Of a DNA stretch of 64,000 nucleotides, positions 1 to 12,161 are shown piece by piece. Within the stretch, counting starts at the first letter, position 1. Every line of letters starts with the position of its first letter. The stretch covers positions 2,914,001-2,978,000 of the forward strand of contig JACCLO010000010.1 in the NCBI GenBank assembly GCA_029448655.1, written 5' to 3'. A model generated the notes under the pieces. That model was given only the letters and a program-made list of their open reading frames with translations. It ran no database searches and was not told the origin of the DNA. The translations under genes were made by a program, and so were the position numbers. This DNA is from Wolfiporia cocos. Its lineage: Eukaryota; Basidiomycota; Agaricomycetes; Polyporales; Phaeolaceae.

Positions 1-660
1 GGTAACCATTGTCCAAAATGCAGACTGTAAGCAGAACAAATACATGTCCACAACTAGGTGCTATATCATAGGAGGGTTGTTTCTTCCTCCCAATCAATGG
101 CTGTCCAATCTCCAATGTCTCTTGGAAACCATGATGCCTTCACACATGCCCTGTATAATGAGGTCAGGTTCATGTTCAGTTCTCAGAGAGAGAGAATACA
201 CCGGAGTATGTTTCGACAGGAAAGGTTTGGATACCAATGTGATAATGACTGGTTCCAGAGCAACCAGAGTGGCTCCATCTCTCCATCACTGAGGCTCCAG
301 TTATAGTAGGCTGGAAGATTGAAATAGACATGTTTGAGCCTGGTGAATGCCAGATGTGATAGCCTAGAATTGTTATGGTTATTCTGATTTTTCGAATACT
401 CACAGAACTCACCATTGGGCAAATACAATACAGGGACTTGTTGTGCAACCAACACCCCTGGCTACTCGTGACTCTACTGGGCATAACCCTGGTTGTACTA
501 GCGCATAGGGTCTGATTAACCTAGGGCAGATGCAACTCTGCCATCGTTTCATATTCATCATTCCGATGATTGACAGATGACGTTCAACTGCCATAACATT
601 GCTATCTATTGTTTCAGATATATCGCTACATATTTATCAAACGTTTCAGCCTAGGACGTA

Positions 661-795
661 GATAGTAGCAGTGACATCTGGGACAAGTAGGACTCCTAAA
701 ACTTAACATAGTATATAAACTCATGTAACTAAGTCAAGGCTCCTCAGCTCGACCTTGTTGTATAAACAAGAGTCTTATACTCATTCTCAAACATA
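661..795 (+). repeat. LTR-like segment, plus orientation copy
   Basis: This segment contains GTATATAAAC, then CAGCTCGACCTTGTTG, then CTTATACTC. The same ordered blocks occur in reverse complement at 1604-1735. A TATA-like box followed by these blocks resembles the promoter and R-U5 part of Copia LTRs in fungi. The copies are clearly diverged, and no target-site duplication was found. Confidence 0.5.
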
Positions 796-1369
796 GGAAA
801 CTATGCTCAGTATTTGCCAAGTTCTTGAAACGACTAAGTCCTTAAAGTGCACTCTGACTTCTCAGACTTAGGCAAGTCCTATATTCTATAAGGCTTGCTC
901 CAGAACAGATTATATCCTCTAATGTGTATTGAATATTGACCAATCCCCAAAGTCACTGACTTAGGGCCCGAAGGCTTTATTCACGACAGATTTGCCTTGC
1001 ATGCTCTGAATTAGGGCTACGTGCAGAAGAATTGATTATATTCACAACAGAATATACGAACGGGTATACAACCCATAACAAGAATCAATGGAACATCAAT
1101 CTTCCAGAATGCTGGAGAGCACCAAACTGTAGCCCTCACAGCCATAAAATGAACCAAGTTCCAGTGAGACTTCTTGAAGAGCATTGGGTGCAACATGGGA
1201 CAAGAAGCAGGGTATCCAGTGGTAATGATATTGATTGGGCTGGGATGCTGATGGTGCAGGTGATAGACATATCCATAACTTCTCCAGAGTGGTGTTATTT
1301 GACAAGTTCAAGAAGCTGTCTGCATGATATTTACAATTGAGTTGAAAAATGTAATACCAAGGCACCAGA

Positions 1370-1735
1370 TTATTTTGTACCAATAATCTCAAAGAGTTGG
1401 ACAGCCTCCAGTAGCATAATAGCCTTCATAGCTGGAAAGTTGGTGGAAAGAGCGGGCATCTTGGGCTGTATAGTGTTACGGATCGAATATCCGTTCAGCA
1501 TGAATAACCAAGTCGAGTTACTCAGCATATCAAGTAGCACACTACTTGTCGGACTCAGCAGAGTCGCAGCATCAATATACAAGCTGCAGACTTAATTGCT
1601 TAAGTCTTTGAGAACGAGTATAAGATCCTTGTAGTTCAACAAGGTCGAGCTGAGGAACTCGACCAGTATTTACATCAGGTTATATACTGTGATCCTTTAA
1701 TTGGGGTCATAGTGTCCTTGTTGCTGCTACCATTA
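1370..1735 (-). mobile_element. LTR-like segment followed by a possible Copia gag start
   Basis: Read on the minus strand, 1735-1604 is the inverted partner of the segment at 661-795. Beyond it an ORF opens near 1460 with a short peptide that includes FPAMKAIMLLEAVQLFEIIG and stops at about 1375. Position and style fit the start of a Copia gag (UBN2-like) after an LTR and leader, but it is broken at once. This is a family-level inference from a short match. Confidence 0.35.
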
Positions 1736-3690
1736 AGTCCATAAGGCTAGCATGCTATGATAACAAATACGAAGTGTTGTGGTTGAGCGCAACAAGGGAT
1801 GAAACATAAGAATTCTGTGGTTGGACACAAGATATCAGCTAGAACCTGATACGTTGCAGGACTATGGGCATAGGGCTGTTGTACATGAAACAAGGGTCAC
1901 CGGTTGCATGGAGAACCCTGGAAATAAAGCACGTGATAGGGCGATTGAACACTAAGTCCTCCCTCCCAGTGGAGCATCAAGTAATGGAGATACGAATATA
2001 TTCTTACGGACCGTAACATATAGCCAGAGAATGAAGTGTTGGGCACACAGCATGCAACAGATGCTGAAGACTTGAGTTTTAGATGCAGTTAAGCAACACA
2101 TGCATCAACGTAAGGCATTGAAAATTTATAGAGAATGTGGCAGCCACTGCTTTCAAGAAAGGTGAAACATTGGTATCAGTGTATTGAATGCTTGTTCGGC
2201 ACCTAGAATGGAACAATCTCTGACAAGGCTTTACTTCAAAACAGTTCAGATCTGGAGGAGGGGACCAAGGTTTTTGGGATGGCGTGAGCATTGATGCATC
2301 AGTAAATGCAATACCATGCTGATCCCTGGTTGAAAGCTTAGTGAGGCCCTTCAATGTGCAAATTAAGCAGCTGGACGTATCAAGGGATAGGAAAATGACA
2401 TCACTGAGTTCAAGATGAGTGAGAAGATGAAGGCAGACAAGTGCAAGAACACCCTGCTTGGCATTGATTCTGGCCACTCCCCATCTGCAATATGTAACAA
2501 CCCAAGGTATGGAAGCATGCCTGTGAGCATTGCAGCAAATGCTTCCACATGGGCCAGGCTTGGATCCAGCATCAGCAAAAGAGCATTTTGCTGACTTACC
2601 TAGATTTATGTGGGTGGGGTAGATCTATTAAGCAAATGTAGATTTACCTAGAATAATGTAGATCAACTGCTCAGTCCCAGGATTATATGTGGAATATTTC
2701 AGGGGCTGCTGAGTGCACGCCAGTCATTGAAGTCCTCCTACTCATAGGCAAAACACACCAACATGATAGTAGCCCAGAAATACTAGTGGGAATGAGTTAG
2801 CCGTACAAAAGCTAATTCAGAACTGTTGAACTTGGAGAAGTTGCAATCTAAAATCCACGTGTTGTTCATGTGATGTCTTACTGACGCGTTCGTGGCGTAT
2901 CAGCGCTTCAGCACTGATACACGTCATAATATTAATAGGGTTTAGGTTCCGCTTTGGATTTGTCCAGTGACTTCACTGCTGCTTCCTCTTTTTTCTCGTC
3001 GCATTCCATCCTGCTTTCTCAAACACCTGCTTACTTCCTGAGCTATTTAGATCATGACTTGGACTGTGATGACTTGGAAGGCTCTGGACACTCCCATAGC
3101 CCTGATGTTATTGATTTCCTAAATCTGTCCGACCACTCTGATGGTTCTAGTCACTCCAGAATTAGGCCTATCATTCGCAGCACTGCAACTGTAGAAAGTC
3201 GGGTTGCGCCAGACAACGGCTGCACCCTACTGCCCGCCAGGGACCCCGCTACGGTGTGGTGGCTTCTGGTAATAAACGCGTAGCGGTACGTACATCAACT
3301 GCTACACCTTTATACTAACGGGCCATCGTACCATACTGCGGCACTACCATACCCGGATCCGGCCCATCCACCCCTATTCTACCAGGGGTACTACTTCTCC
3401 TGTGCCATGGCGACGAGATCACACCCATGCGCCGCACCCGATGCGCGCACTCCCAATGCATCGATTAGGGCGCATTAAGGCGCCCTATCAATGCATATGA
3501 ATGTGCACCTACCTGATTTACGGTGTAATCTCATTGTTATGTGTGGCTACGCATCAATTAGGGTACATATATGCGCCATAATTCATTTATATACTGTGCG
3601 CCGTCATCCACCTATTGACATGGTGGCATTTATCGCCCATGCTACAGATCGGAAAATGTGCTTGCGCATACGGTCAATCAATTCTGTAGC

Positions 3691-4080
3691 CTACTCCAGA
3701 TGATGCCTTCTGAGAGGCCTGGTTGACTGATGTGCGAGTCCTCCCTTGGCGGTGGTATTATCCTCTCCCAAGATGTACACCATAGTTGTTTTGGCTCTGT
3801 ACCTGGGCACGTCCTGAGCACATGCAGCCAATCTGCGTACATCATGCACGCTGCACAGTGCTGATTTGTATAATCGGTTGAGGTGGAAATAGCTCCTGGT
3901 CTGCCATGTTTTAGCTTTACAGACGGCCCCCCATGTTCTCAGGGCTCGGGGCGCATCCTGGAGAAGGTCAATGACCTGCTCCCATATTTCAGGAGACACT
4001 CGAGTCGACGCTGACTCGACGAGGGCCTGAGAGGAGTCTGACAAGATGCTTCCGAAATCAGCGGTGACAGGAGCATCCAT
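3691..4080 (-). pseudogene. Truncated F-box protein relic
   Basis: The 129-residue ORF has an F-box-like stretch at about residues 27-75 (VSPEIWEQVIDLL, then WGAVCKAKTW and YFHLNRLY), the pattern of agaricomycete F-box proteins in which a Skp1-binding F-box precedes a leucine-rich region. The usual 400-550 residue C-terminal part is missing: the ORF ends about 50 residues after the F-box in a basic tail. No exon continuing it is evident downstream toward 3.5 kb. It is probably a fragment; a short functional F-box adaptor is less likely. Confidence 0.5.
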
Positions 4081-4788
4081 TATCGTCGCACTAAAGCAGC
4101 CTTGTTAAGTTATTGAATGCTATTGAATCAAAGGTCATTGGAACAACGCACTCACCTAGACTACGGCTTACTTGAAACACACTGAGCACGGTGAAATGTA
4201 GACATTAATGAGAGTTACAGGATGGTGCGTAACTGGCTGCGCGTCCCATAATGTGCGACTCGTTGCTAACTTGCGTTAAGCGCTGTTTGGTGCGATTTTT
4301 GACCCAATGCGTTCGCTGTTCTTCACTATACCAAATCGCAATCGTGGCTATCATACATCGTATTTGCCGTGCCCTTTAAATTTCATCTTTCACCCTGGCG
4401 ACTGGATTGCAATCCGAGTCCTCCATGGTCCCTCTCAATATTCCGCAGACGACCACAAACCTTGATTATCCACCTGCCTGCTCGCTTAATACTACACAGC
4501 AAGGCTTATATTCCAAGCGGAGTCGCGCAACCGATGTTCGCTTTTCTATCCTCCACTCATCATGCATGAATGGACGTCAATTCAAAAGCTGATGCTGTAC
4601 AAATGTAGTCGCTGGAATAAATCATTCACGAAATAGATCACAGGCTTTTATAAACGATAGCCATCGCATACAACGGCTCCTCACTTCCTATTCACATAAG
4701 TCAACATGCGTTCGGGATATAAGATGTTCTGCTTGCTTGGAACGAGGCAATATGACACAAGGGAATGAAACAACGTGTCTTATATGCA
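4081..4788. other. Intergenic, nothing recognised
   Basis: Between the F-box relic and the end of P450 gene 1, no coding or RNA gene is seen. Short ORFs at 4369-4592 have no family resemblance. Confidence 0.5.
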
Positions 4789-6929
4789 TCAACTTGAGCA
4801 CGTAATCTTCAAACAAACCAATTTACAGGGGACGTACGGCACGATTCCAGAAGTGTAAATTACTTCAGGAGTAATTTCATTCCCATTGGAATCTCTCTTC
4901 TTGCTGATTGTCATAGTGGCAATGACACATGCAATTGCAAGCCACACACTTGTGTCCGCAAACTGGCGCCCGGGGCAGACCCTGCATTGGTATCACTCAT
5001 AATGCACTATAACCAGATCATTCGAGATGGGAGAGCTTACCTCCTGCCAAATCCAAACGTATACGAAAGGGGATCCGCGTACTCGGCTGCTGCTGGGTCG
5101 ATGTTCATATATCGCTCGGGTCGAAAAACCTCTGGCTCAGGATATATGTCCTTGTCACGGCTCATAGCCCTGCGCGAGACGTGAAATCAGTGTTTCCAGA
5201 AGTCTATGCTATATTATTGTACGTGCCATATGTTAGAGATCACCATGGAGTCCTTTGGAATATGGTATCCCATGTATTCGTCTTCTTCTGCCACTCGATG
5301 CGGGATACCTATTGCTTCTCGTTAGTATTGCAGAAGCCATTGGAAGGTCCCAGAATGGACCTAATGGCGCTGGCGGAATCCATCTTCAAGATGCACCGAT
5401 GTCAAACCTGAATTAAACCGATATATACCGCAGAATTCCCACCTTAAAGTCTCCTTGAAAATGCTTTCCGTATATTGGAGATTCTTTCTATCAGAGAAAT
5501 CAGGAAGGCGCTCCCGACCCACTACTGTATCAATTTCTTCCTGCGCTGTACGCATTATTTCTGGATGAAGCGTCATAGCTAAGAAGAACGTTGTCATCGT
5601 TGTGTTAGTCTGTGCTCATGAGTGTAAGTCAACGGATTATGTGGGGCAACAGAACAATATGATTACTGTGTCTGTTCCGGCTGAAGACATATGGTTGAGC
5701 ACGCACAATACCTTCGAATAGAATTCGTACTTACGACCATAGATGGCACTACCTGTAGCCATAATGTCATACTCATCTTGCTCCAGCGTGCCTTCTCTGG
5801 AAGATGTCTCTATCAGCGATGCCACAACGGAAGGTTTAGCGGTCCCAGATGCCTATTTGAAGTAATTCAATGAGTGATACGCGGGCCAAGCAAGGTACAC
5901 ACAAGACGTTTCTTGACCATATTATATGGACGACTCCAAGCATCTCGCACAATAGCTCTTACTTCTATGGCGTTACGTTTGAAGTGTGCACCCGGCACCC
6001 AGGCTGGGATGTATTTTACTGCACACGTGAGAACAGACGTGTAAGCAATGACTCTGCGGCATTTGACGCATGGATGTCTTACAGATTGGAATGAAATCGA
6101 CCAGGCTTGCGGAAGCACCCTCGCCCTCTACGCTTCTCGTCATCGCCTCGTTCATAATGTGTACGTATTCGTCATCGGTTGAGCGTACTGTGTGTCCATA
6201 TACTGTCTCCAATATCAACGCAGATGTATATCTATGTTATCAGTCAGTTAATTATCGATTACTTCAAGATGTAACAGGTTGACTAACCGTTTGATATGCG
6301 TCTCAAGATCTGTGGGAGACGCTATCAAAGATGATAAAAGCACGGCGACCTCCCTTCGCTGGATTGCTTGCCACGATAATAATGTGTTTCTATCGTTGAA
6401 AGATGCATGGATCCATCTGCGATGCTTTCGCCACAAATCACCATAGTCGAGGTATATTATGAACCGATCCCAACCGTAACTGATAATTCGAAATAGGCAC
6501 ACGAGTTAGAATAAATAAGTTCATAAAGGGATTAGTTGTGCTCACAGTTCTTCCTGCAGCACAGAGTGCGGTCTCCCCGAGTACTTCGCGCTTCTTTTGT
6601 CAAGAAGGTCTCGAGCTGACTGGACGGAGTTTAGAACAACTGTGGACCTTGTGAAGAAGCGAGCATAGATGATGTCGCCTGCACACCGATGAGCTTCATG
6701 AGTCGAACAACGAGATGAGTTTCATACCGTAAGTTTGGCCCCATTGCGCAAACGTCTTCTCCTGATATTTTGCAGGCAACTGGTGAATATTCCCGAGTAG
6801 AGGGATGGCCGGTGGACCGGGGGGGAGACGTTTTCTACTGTACGAAAACCGTGAGTAAATGTAGACCACGGATAGTAGCACTGCGACCACGAGCGCAACC
6901 TGTGCCATAGATCCCGCTTGGGTCAACAT
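4789..6929 (-). CDS. Cytochrome P450 monooxygenase (gene 1, microsomal, multi-exon)
   Basis: Haem-thiolate monooxygenase, expected in the ER membrane with NADPH-P450 reductase as partner; the substrate is unknown. The first in-frame ATG (6929) gives a hydrophobic anchor followed by the hinge [20 protein letters not shown]. Later exons give [14 protein letters not shown] (C-helix), [14 protein letters not shown] (across an intron at about 6085), the I-helix AGTDT, FKETLRW (ExxR), PEVFRPERY, and FGFGRR joined across an intron to VCPGRQFAD (haem loop with Cys). Length and order match agaricomycete class-II P450s. Oddity: the C-terminus reads [19 protein letters not shown] rather than the usual HPxPFxCxIxPR tail, so the last exon may be altered or spliced differently. 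All key residues are present, so the gene is probably functional. Confidence 0.85.
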
Positions 6930-6964
6930 TGTCACTGCACGCTCAGAGCTGTGAGTCCCCACAG

Positions 6965-6973
6965 TCTATATAG
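6965..6973 (-). promoter_or_regulatory. TATA-like box of P450 gene 1
   Basis: CTATATAGA on the minus strand, about 36 bp upstream of the chosen ATG at 6929. If used, the 5' UTR would be only a few bases long, so the true start site may lie elsewhere. Confidence 0.3.
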
Positions 6974-8800
6974 ATAGTAGACTTTGTCTTTATCGAGCTA
7001 GCTGATGATAGACGGAAGTTCAATAGCAAAAGAAACTGTGGCGCTGTTGAACATATTGGATAACAGTGTGGCATGAGACCGAAGATATAAGGTCCGGGGT
7101 CCATGCGCCAAATTGTGGGAAAGCGGCTATACATCGTCGAAATTACCGTTTATGCAAGTTGCAACCACGTCGAGGTGAATATCCGCCTCATCAGCATAAT
7201 TCACCGCTAGTTACTCATCCTATCATCTATTCTATGCACTGGAGACGTGATATATGTCTGCGTATAGTATTTTCGACAACGCGTACTCACTTAAATGTCC
7301 AGCACAAGTTCAGCGGAGGCGATAGAGCTGGTTTGATATTTGATATTTGAGAGGCTGCGCGGTCATTATCATGGGAAGCGCATGAACTATTTCCTTCCGC
7401 TGCCAATGGGAGTGTCCAATAAGCTACAACTGGAAGGGAAGCCTTGCATTGCCGCGCGCTCGACCTTTGATGCCGTGCCCTGCTCGGGTCACTCTCGCAT
7501 TGAAGTATCATGATGGTACGTACCCCGCAATCTTGATGACGGTATTACTCGCCATGTCGGCGACAGAGTCTGCAACAAACGCCTGGCGGTTGCTTCACTG
7601 GAAACAGTAAATGCTGATCTGCATGAAGCCGCGACATCCGCGCGCTGACCATATCATTTTCTGGCAAATGTACTACTGTTAGCATAGATAGCGTGTGTCG
7701 AGGTATATCTTGCAATGTTTTTGTGTAAATGCACAAGGAACAGATCAACGCTGGCCATGTCTCGTTTTGAGGTCTTCGATGCCCCTATAGCATGCCGAAT
7801 ATACCATTCATGGCATTATCAACTGGTGACATGCTCACAATCGGAGATCTGTGCTCCATACCTGATGCATCCTTCAGTAATAAGAAACTTGGGGGAGGAT
7901 CTGGTTAGTTCGGCTTTCGGACACCAGAAAGCACGAGATACCCTCATCAAATTCGTTATCAAATCGTGCGGAGCTCATGACCCGGTTCCAAATCCGCGGA
8001 GCGCTGATAACAATCTACTGAGATCCCCGGTAAACTATGCATTGAAGCTTTGCGTTTAGGTTGCGTCGAGCAGCGTTCGTATCTCATTCTTGTCAATAAC
8101 GTAAGGAAGCCGACAACGCTATCTGTTTTGACAAAGTCAATTCCAGCATTTTTTTTGATGGAATATGGAATCACTGAATGCTCGGGAAGTGATCAGCTTG
8201 ATAATCAAGAAGACTTGGCCAGCCCTTCCCCGACGATGGTCATCTGCTCGAGAACGACAACCCCACACTTGGATCTGCCTGGAACGATGGTCAAAGTAGC
8301 GTCAAATCACCGGCACCTCCAAATTTGAACGCTTCGCCGAGAGACGCTATGGCCGGGCGCTCCTAGTGCTCCCTGATTTGGAATGAAGAGGCATCTGGGG
8401 GGAGACGTGGGGGTGATATATGTAGGCTCACCACATAGTATTGAAAGAGCTGATAGTGGCTTATGCATTGATATTCGGCGTTCAGTACTTCGACGCTCTT
8501 GCTGGACACCAATCGTGCTACTCTGCCCTCCTTAACCAATTTCGCGGGGTTGGAAAGGCTTATCAGCTTGGCATCAGGAACCCGTAGTAAAAACCTCTCT
8601 TATGAACGTAGCCTTCACCAGCATTTTCTACAGGCCTTAGCCTTGTCGGGTCTTCCAGAGCGTTGGCACTCTCGAAGAGCTGCGCTGCGCAGACGACATC
8701 GACAGGCGAGCACAAGGCATGGCTAGGAGGAAATTCGCTGCAGCTCGCGTACTAGTGGTGTAAGGACATGAGCTTATATACGTACGTGCGCTTGCAGGTG
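6974..8800. other. Intergenic, no gene identified
   Basis: Both strands were read. Short ORFs, for example 7959-8174 on minus and 8499-8726 on plus, show no domain. No TIR or tRNA was found. Confidence 0.45.
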
Positions 8801-11800
8801 TAGCAGCGGTTCTACCAGTGCGGTGCCACTGTCCCTATAGCACGAGCACACGGACGCAGCGCCTGTTATTCCGTTTCCGTGTCTCCGTACAAGTACCGTA
8901 TCAAACCGTGAGCAATGCGTCCAATCCAATCCTCAACGACAAGCCAGCTGGCTCAGCAAGCTACTTGCTCCGTTCGCCTGTTCGGCAGACACCGCGCCAC
9001 GTCCACAGTCCACATCGACAAAGTACTCACAGAGGCCTCTGTCGCCCGCCGTCTGTTCACTGCGCTGCCACGGCAAGCGGCGCGGGCGGCACGCGGGCGC
9101 GCAGAGTTCCCGGCACGTCGCTCGCTTGTGCTCGTCACTTACTGAATTATTTGCACCGGGGATGGCAAGGCGGCCACATTGCGCGCGGGCGCGAACGCCA
9201 GCTGTGCCTCAGTCGTAAGTGCGTACATATGGCTGCAGCCTGTAGCCTGCCGGCTAGCGCAGCAGGCACGGGCGGTGGCGACGGGACTGAGACGTTGAGT
9301 CGCATCCGCGACGTGCACGACGCTCCCAGGCCAGGAGTCGCCGCGATGCGAATGCAGAAGCTGCTACGATCGGACAGCTATCTTCTGGCGCCGCGGCGTG
9401 AATGGGGGCGACCGTGCGGCCGAGACCGCGGTGTACGTCCAAGACTACAATGTACGTACTGATTCGACGATTTTGACGTTGCGAGATCCACCGAGGTGGG
9501 CGACGGACCGCGCTGGGCAGCGAGCCATTAATGAACACACGGCACCCCAGCGCCGGGACGCGGCAGAGAGCGTGCAGCACGCAGAGCTCGGCAGAAGCAG
9601 ATAGGGGCGACAGGGGCAGCGCGCGCCGCGGGGCCACGAGACCGAGGCAGTGCGTGCGGTGGAGGCACGGCCGGCGGCTCCAGCTTTCCGGCTTGCTGTC
9701 CGAGGAGGGCAAGCGAAGACGCGACGAGACAAACGAGCGTGCTCTTGGCGGCGCGGGCCGCTGCTGACGAGGCGCAGAGGTCCCAGCCAGCTAAGAAGAG
9801 GCGGCAGGTCACGTCGACAGCGGCAAGCGTTGAAGGTGTGGTTGGCGACGTCGTCTGGTGCGGCGTTGCTGAAGACCGACCGACGGGGCCTTGCTGGGGT
9901 CCGACAGCCCCGCCTGCAGACCGCGAGGCGAGCTCCGGCCAGACAGACTAAGACAGCATCGGCGACAGCGGCAGCGCGGGGCTCTGGTCGTCGACCACGT
10001 TCGAGCCGGCGCCGCCAGCTCCTCAATCACCGAGCGCTGCACGGGCGCGCCGCGTCGTGCGCATGGCGTCGAGCGGGCACGGCTTGGGCTTGGTCGCTGC
10101 CGGGCCGGGCCGGACGAGGACAGCGCACATACAGTCCACGGCAGCCTCGTGCACGGTGCAACACCATGCACCAAGGCGGGCGGACAGGGGACGCGCTTGG
10201 CATCGCGCGCGTGAAGAGAAGAGAACCACAATTATGTCCTCGTCCGGCTTCCCCTTCCCCGCCGTCACCCCACCGCGGTATGAAGCACATATCGATAAAT
10301 CGCGCGCCCACACGACGTGCGATCGACGATGGCCGCATCGATAGTGCACAGTCGGGGGCAAATGGAATGGAACCGTGACGGGAAGCGGAAGGCGAGACGC
10401 AGCACGCCCGCGCCCGTGTATTTGTCCGTGTGTGAGGCCGCGCAGGGAAGAGGACAGGGAAGAGGAAGAAGAAGAGGAAGGCGCACGCACCGCATCCTGC
10501 TTCGCGCCGCGCCGCGCCGCTTTCACGCGCGCGGAACGGCACGTAGGCGCGCCTCGGGCGCGTGGCACGCCCGATGCGGCGCGCAGATCAGGTGGGCGCC
10601 GGCGCCGGCGAGGGCGAGGGCTGCAGCGCAGTGTGAAGCGTGAAGCGCGAAGCGTGAAGTGTGAGATCGCGCGGCGAGGCTCGCGGGTTCTGGGCTCCGG
10701 CTGGAAGACGTGCCCTACCGCCGGAGCGGAGGGGCATGGGGCCGCGCCGCGTTCTGCGATTGAGTCGAGAGAGCGTGGCTGTGGGGGTGCGGATGCGGAT
10801 GCACAGGGCGGGGTGCAGATGGCCGGCGGCGGGCGACGGGGCGATCTGGTTGGTGGGGATAGCGGAGGAGGCTGGTGCTGGTGCGTCGCGGAGCTGGCTC
10901 GCACGACGGCGTCCGGGTGCTGTGCAGACGGAGCGGGCGCGGGACGCCGCCGTGTCTATCACTCCCGTTTAACGCAGGGCCTCGCGCGCGTCGCTGGGCG
11001 AGTCTTTGTGATCGGTGGGTAAATGCTAAGCTACGGTTGCTGTGTCAGGGCACGGTGCGCGACGGGGACAGGATCGGTGTGGTCCCGAAACAGAACCGTT
11101 TGATGCCCGGAGGCCACTCTTGGTGGTCACGACATGGCGCAGGGCTATACGGAGGGCGCCCTGCAGTTCGTCGATTTGGTCGCATGCAGTCGTGCGCCGA
11201 GAGGGATGGCACTGCTGCGCCGGACCCACGCATCGAACTTCCCGTCGGCCAGTCGACATCGTGGCCAGGGTCAGGGTCCGCGGTGTTCTCCGGAAGAGAA
11301 GCACGCAGGGACGCGTCCAGCACTGAATGTGTGGCGGTGGTGAATGAAGCCGCGAACGCGAATCCAGGCGTTATATTGCTGTCGTTCGCAATGCAATGAT
11401 GTGCGGATGTGCAGATGACCCGGTAGAGCTTGCAATGTGAAGCGCATATGGCCAGTGCGTCGTGGGAGGCGGCGTCCGTCTTGCAGTGCAATGGAGAGGC
11501 GTGCGATATCATGTCCGCGACGCTAGTCTATCACTCGCGGCAAATTCGGGCCAGCGAGGCGCTGTGCGGGAGAACGAGCGCGGACGAAGAGCTGGGCGGG
11601 GCGCACTGGCATGGCCGGGGTGAGAACGCGCAGTGCGGGGGAGCGCTCAGCAGTCGTTATGTATAGCGCGGTGGGACCGCCGGTATGGCCGTCGAGCACG
11701 CGTGGGAGTGCGACAGCCTGGGAGTGCAGGCGGCGCGGGGATCAGTGCTGCCAGGGATGCGCGGAGGGAACAGCCGCCGTGCTGCGATCAGATCCCGCGC

Positions 11801-12161
11801 GCGCACCCCAGGGCGGGCTCAACGTTCGCGCATGAGCAGCGAGCTCGCTGTGATGTGCGGCGAGCAGACGGGGTGCAGACGGCGAGCAGCGACAGGCGAG
11901 TGAGCACACGGCGGGGCGACGACGATGGCGGGGGGTGAAACAAGGGCGATGCAATTACGTAATGGGAGGAGCGGCTATTCCGGGAAGGCCATATTGGCGA
12001 CGTTCACGGCTGCGTGCCTCGTCTGCTCACCACCACCACCCCGCGAACGACCCAGTCCTGCTCCCTGTGTCCGACGACCAGCACACACTCACACAGTACG
12101 CCAGCCGCGGCGTCCACGCACAGCCACGCCTCCCCCGCGTTCTCACTCCCCACCGCCCGTC
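8801..12161. other. GC-rich, gene-poor segment upstream of the Rho gene
   Basis: Base composition changes sharply at about 8.8 kb to strongly GC-rich. Nearly every frame is open because stop codons are rare, giving long Arg/Ala/Pro-rich ORFs on both strands. None has splice-consistent protein sequence or a domain. It may hold the distal promoter or a long leader of the Rho gene, or noncoding RNA; nothing more can be supported. Confidence 0.5.

Larger units (their letters stand above)
1..3690. other. Repeat-rich region without a confident gene
   Basis: No ORF here reads as a recognisable intact protein. The clearest structure is an inverted pair of LTR-like segments, listed separately. Short ORFs at 183-455 and 2079-2477 on the minus strand and 2954-3283 on the plus strand show no domain I know; the last is Ser/Asp/His-rich. 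A small hairpin lies near 2899-2922 (GTATCAG ... CTGATAC). The stretch is best seen as decayed mobile DNA. Confidence 0.5.

Noticed and set aside
8818..11939. Long Arg/Ala/Pro-rich ORFs in the GC-rich island
   Set aside because: All frames on both strands are equally open, as expected from GC-rich DNA with few stops; no domain or consistent splice pattern.
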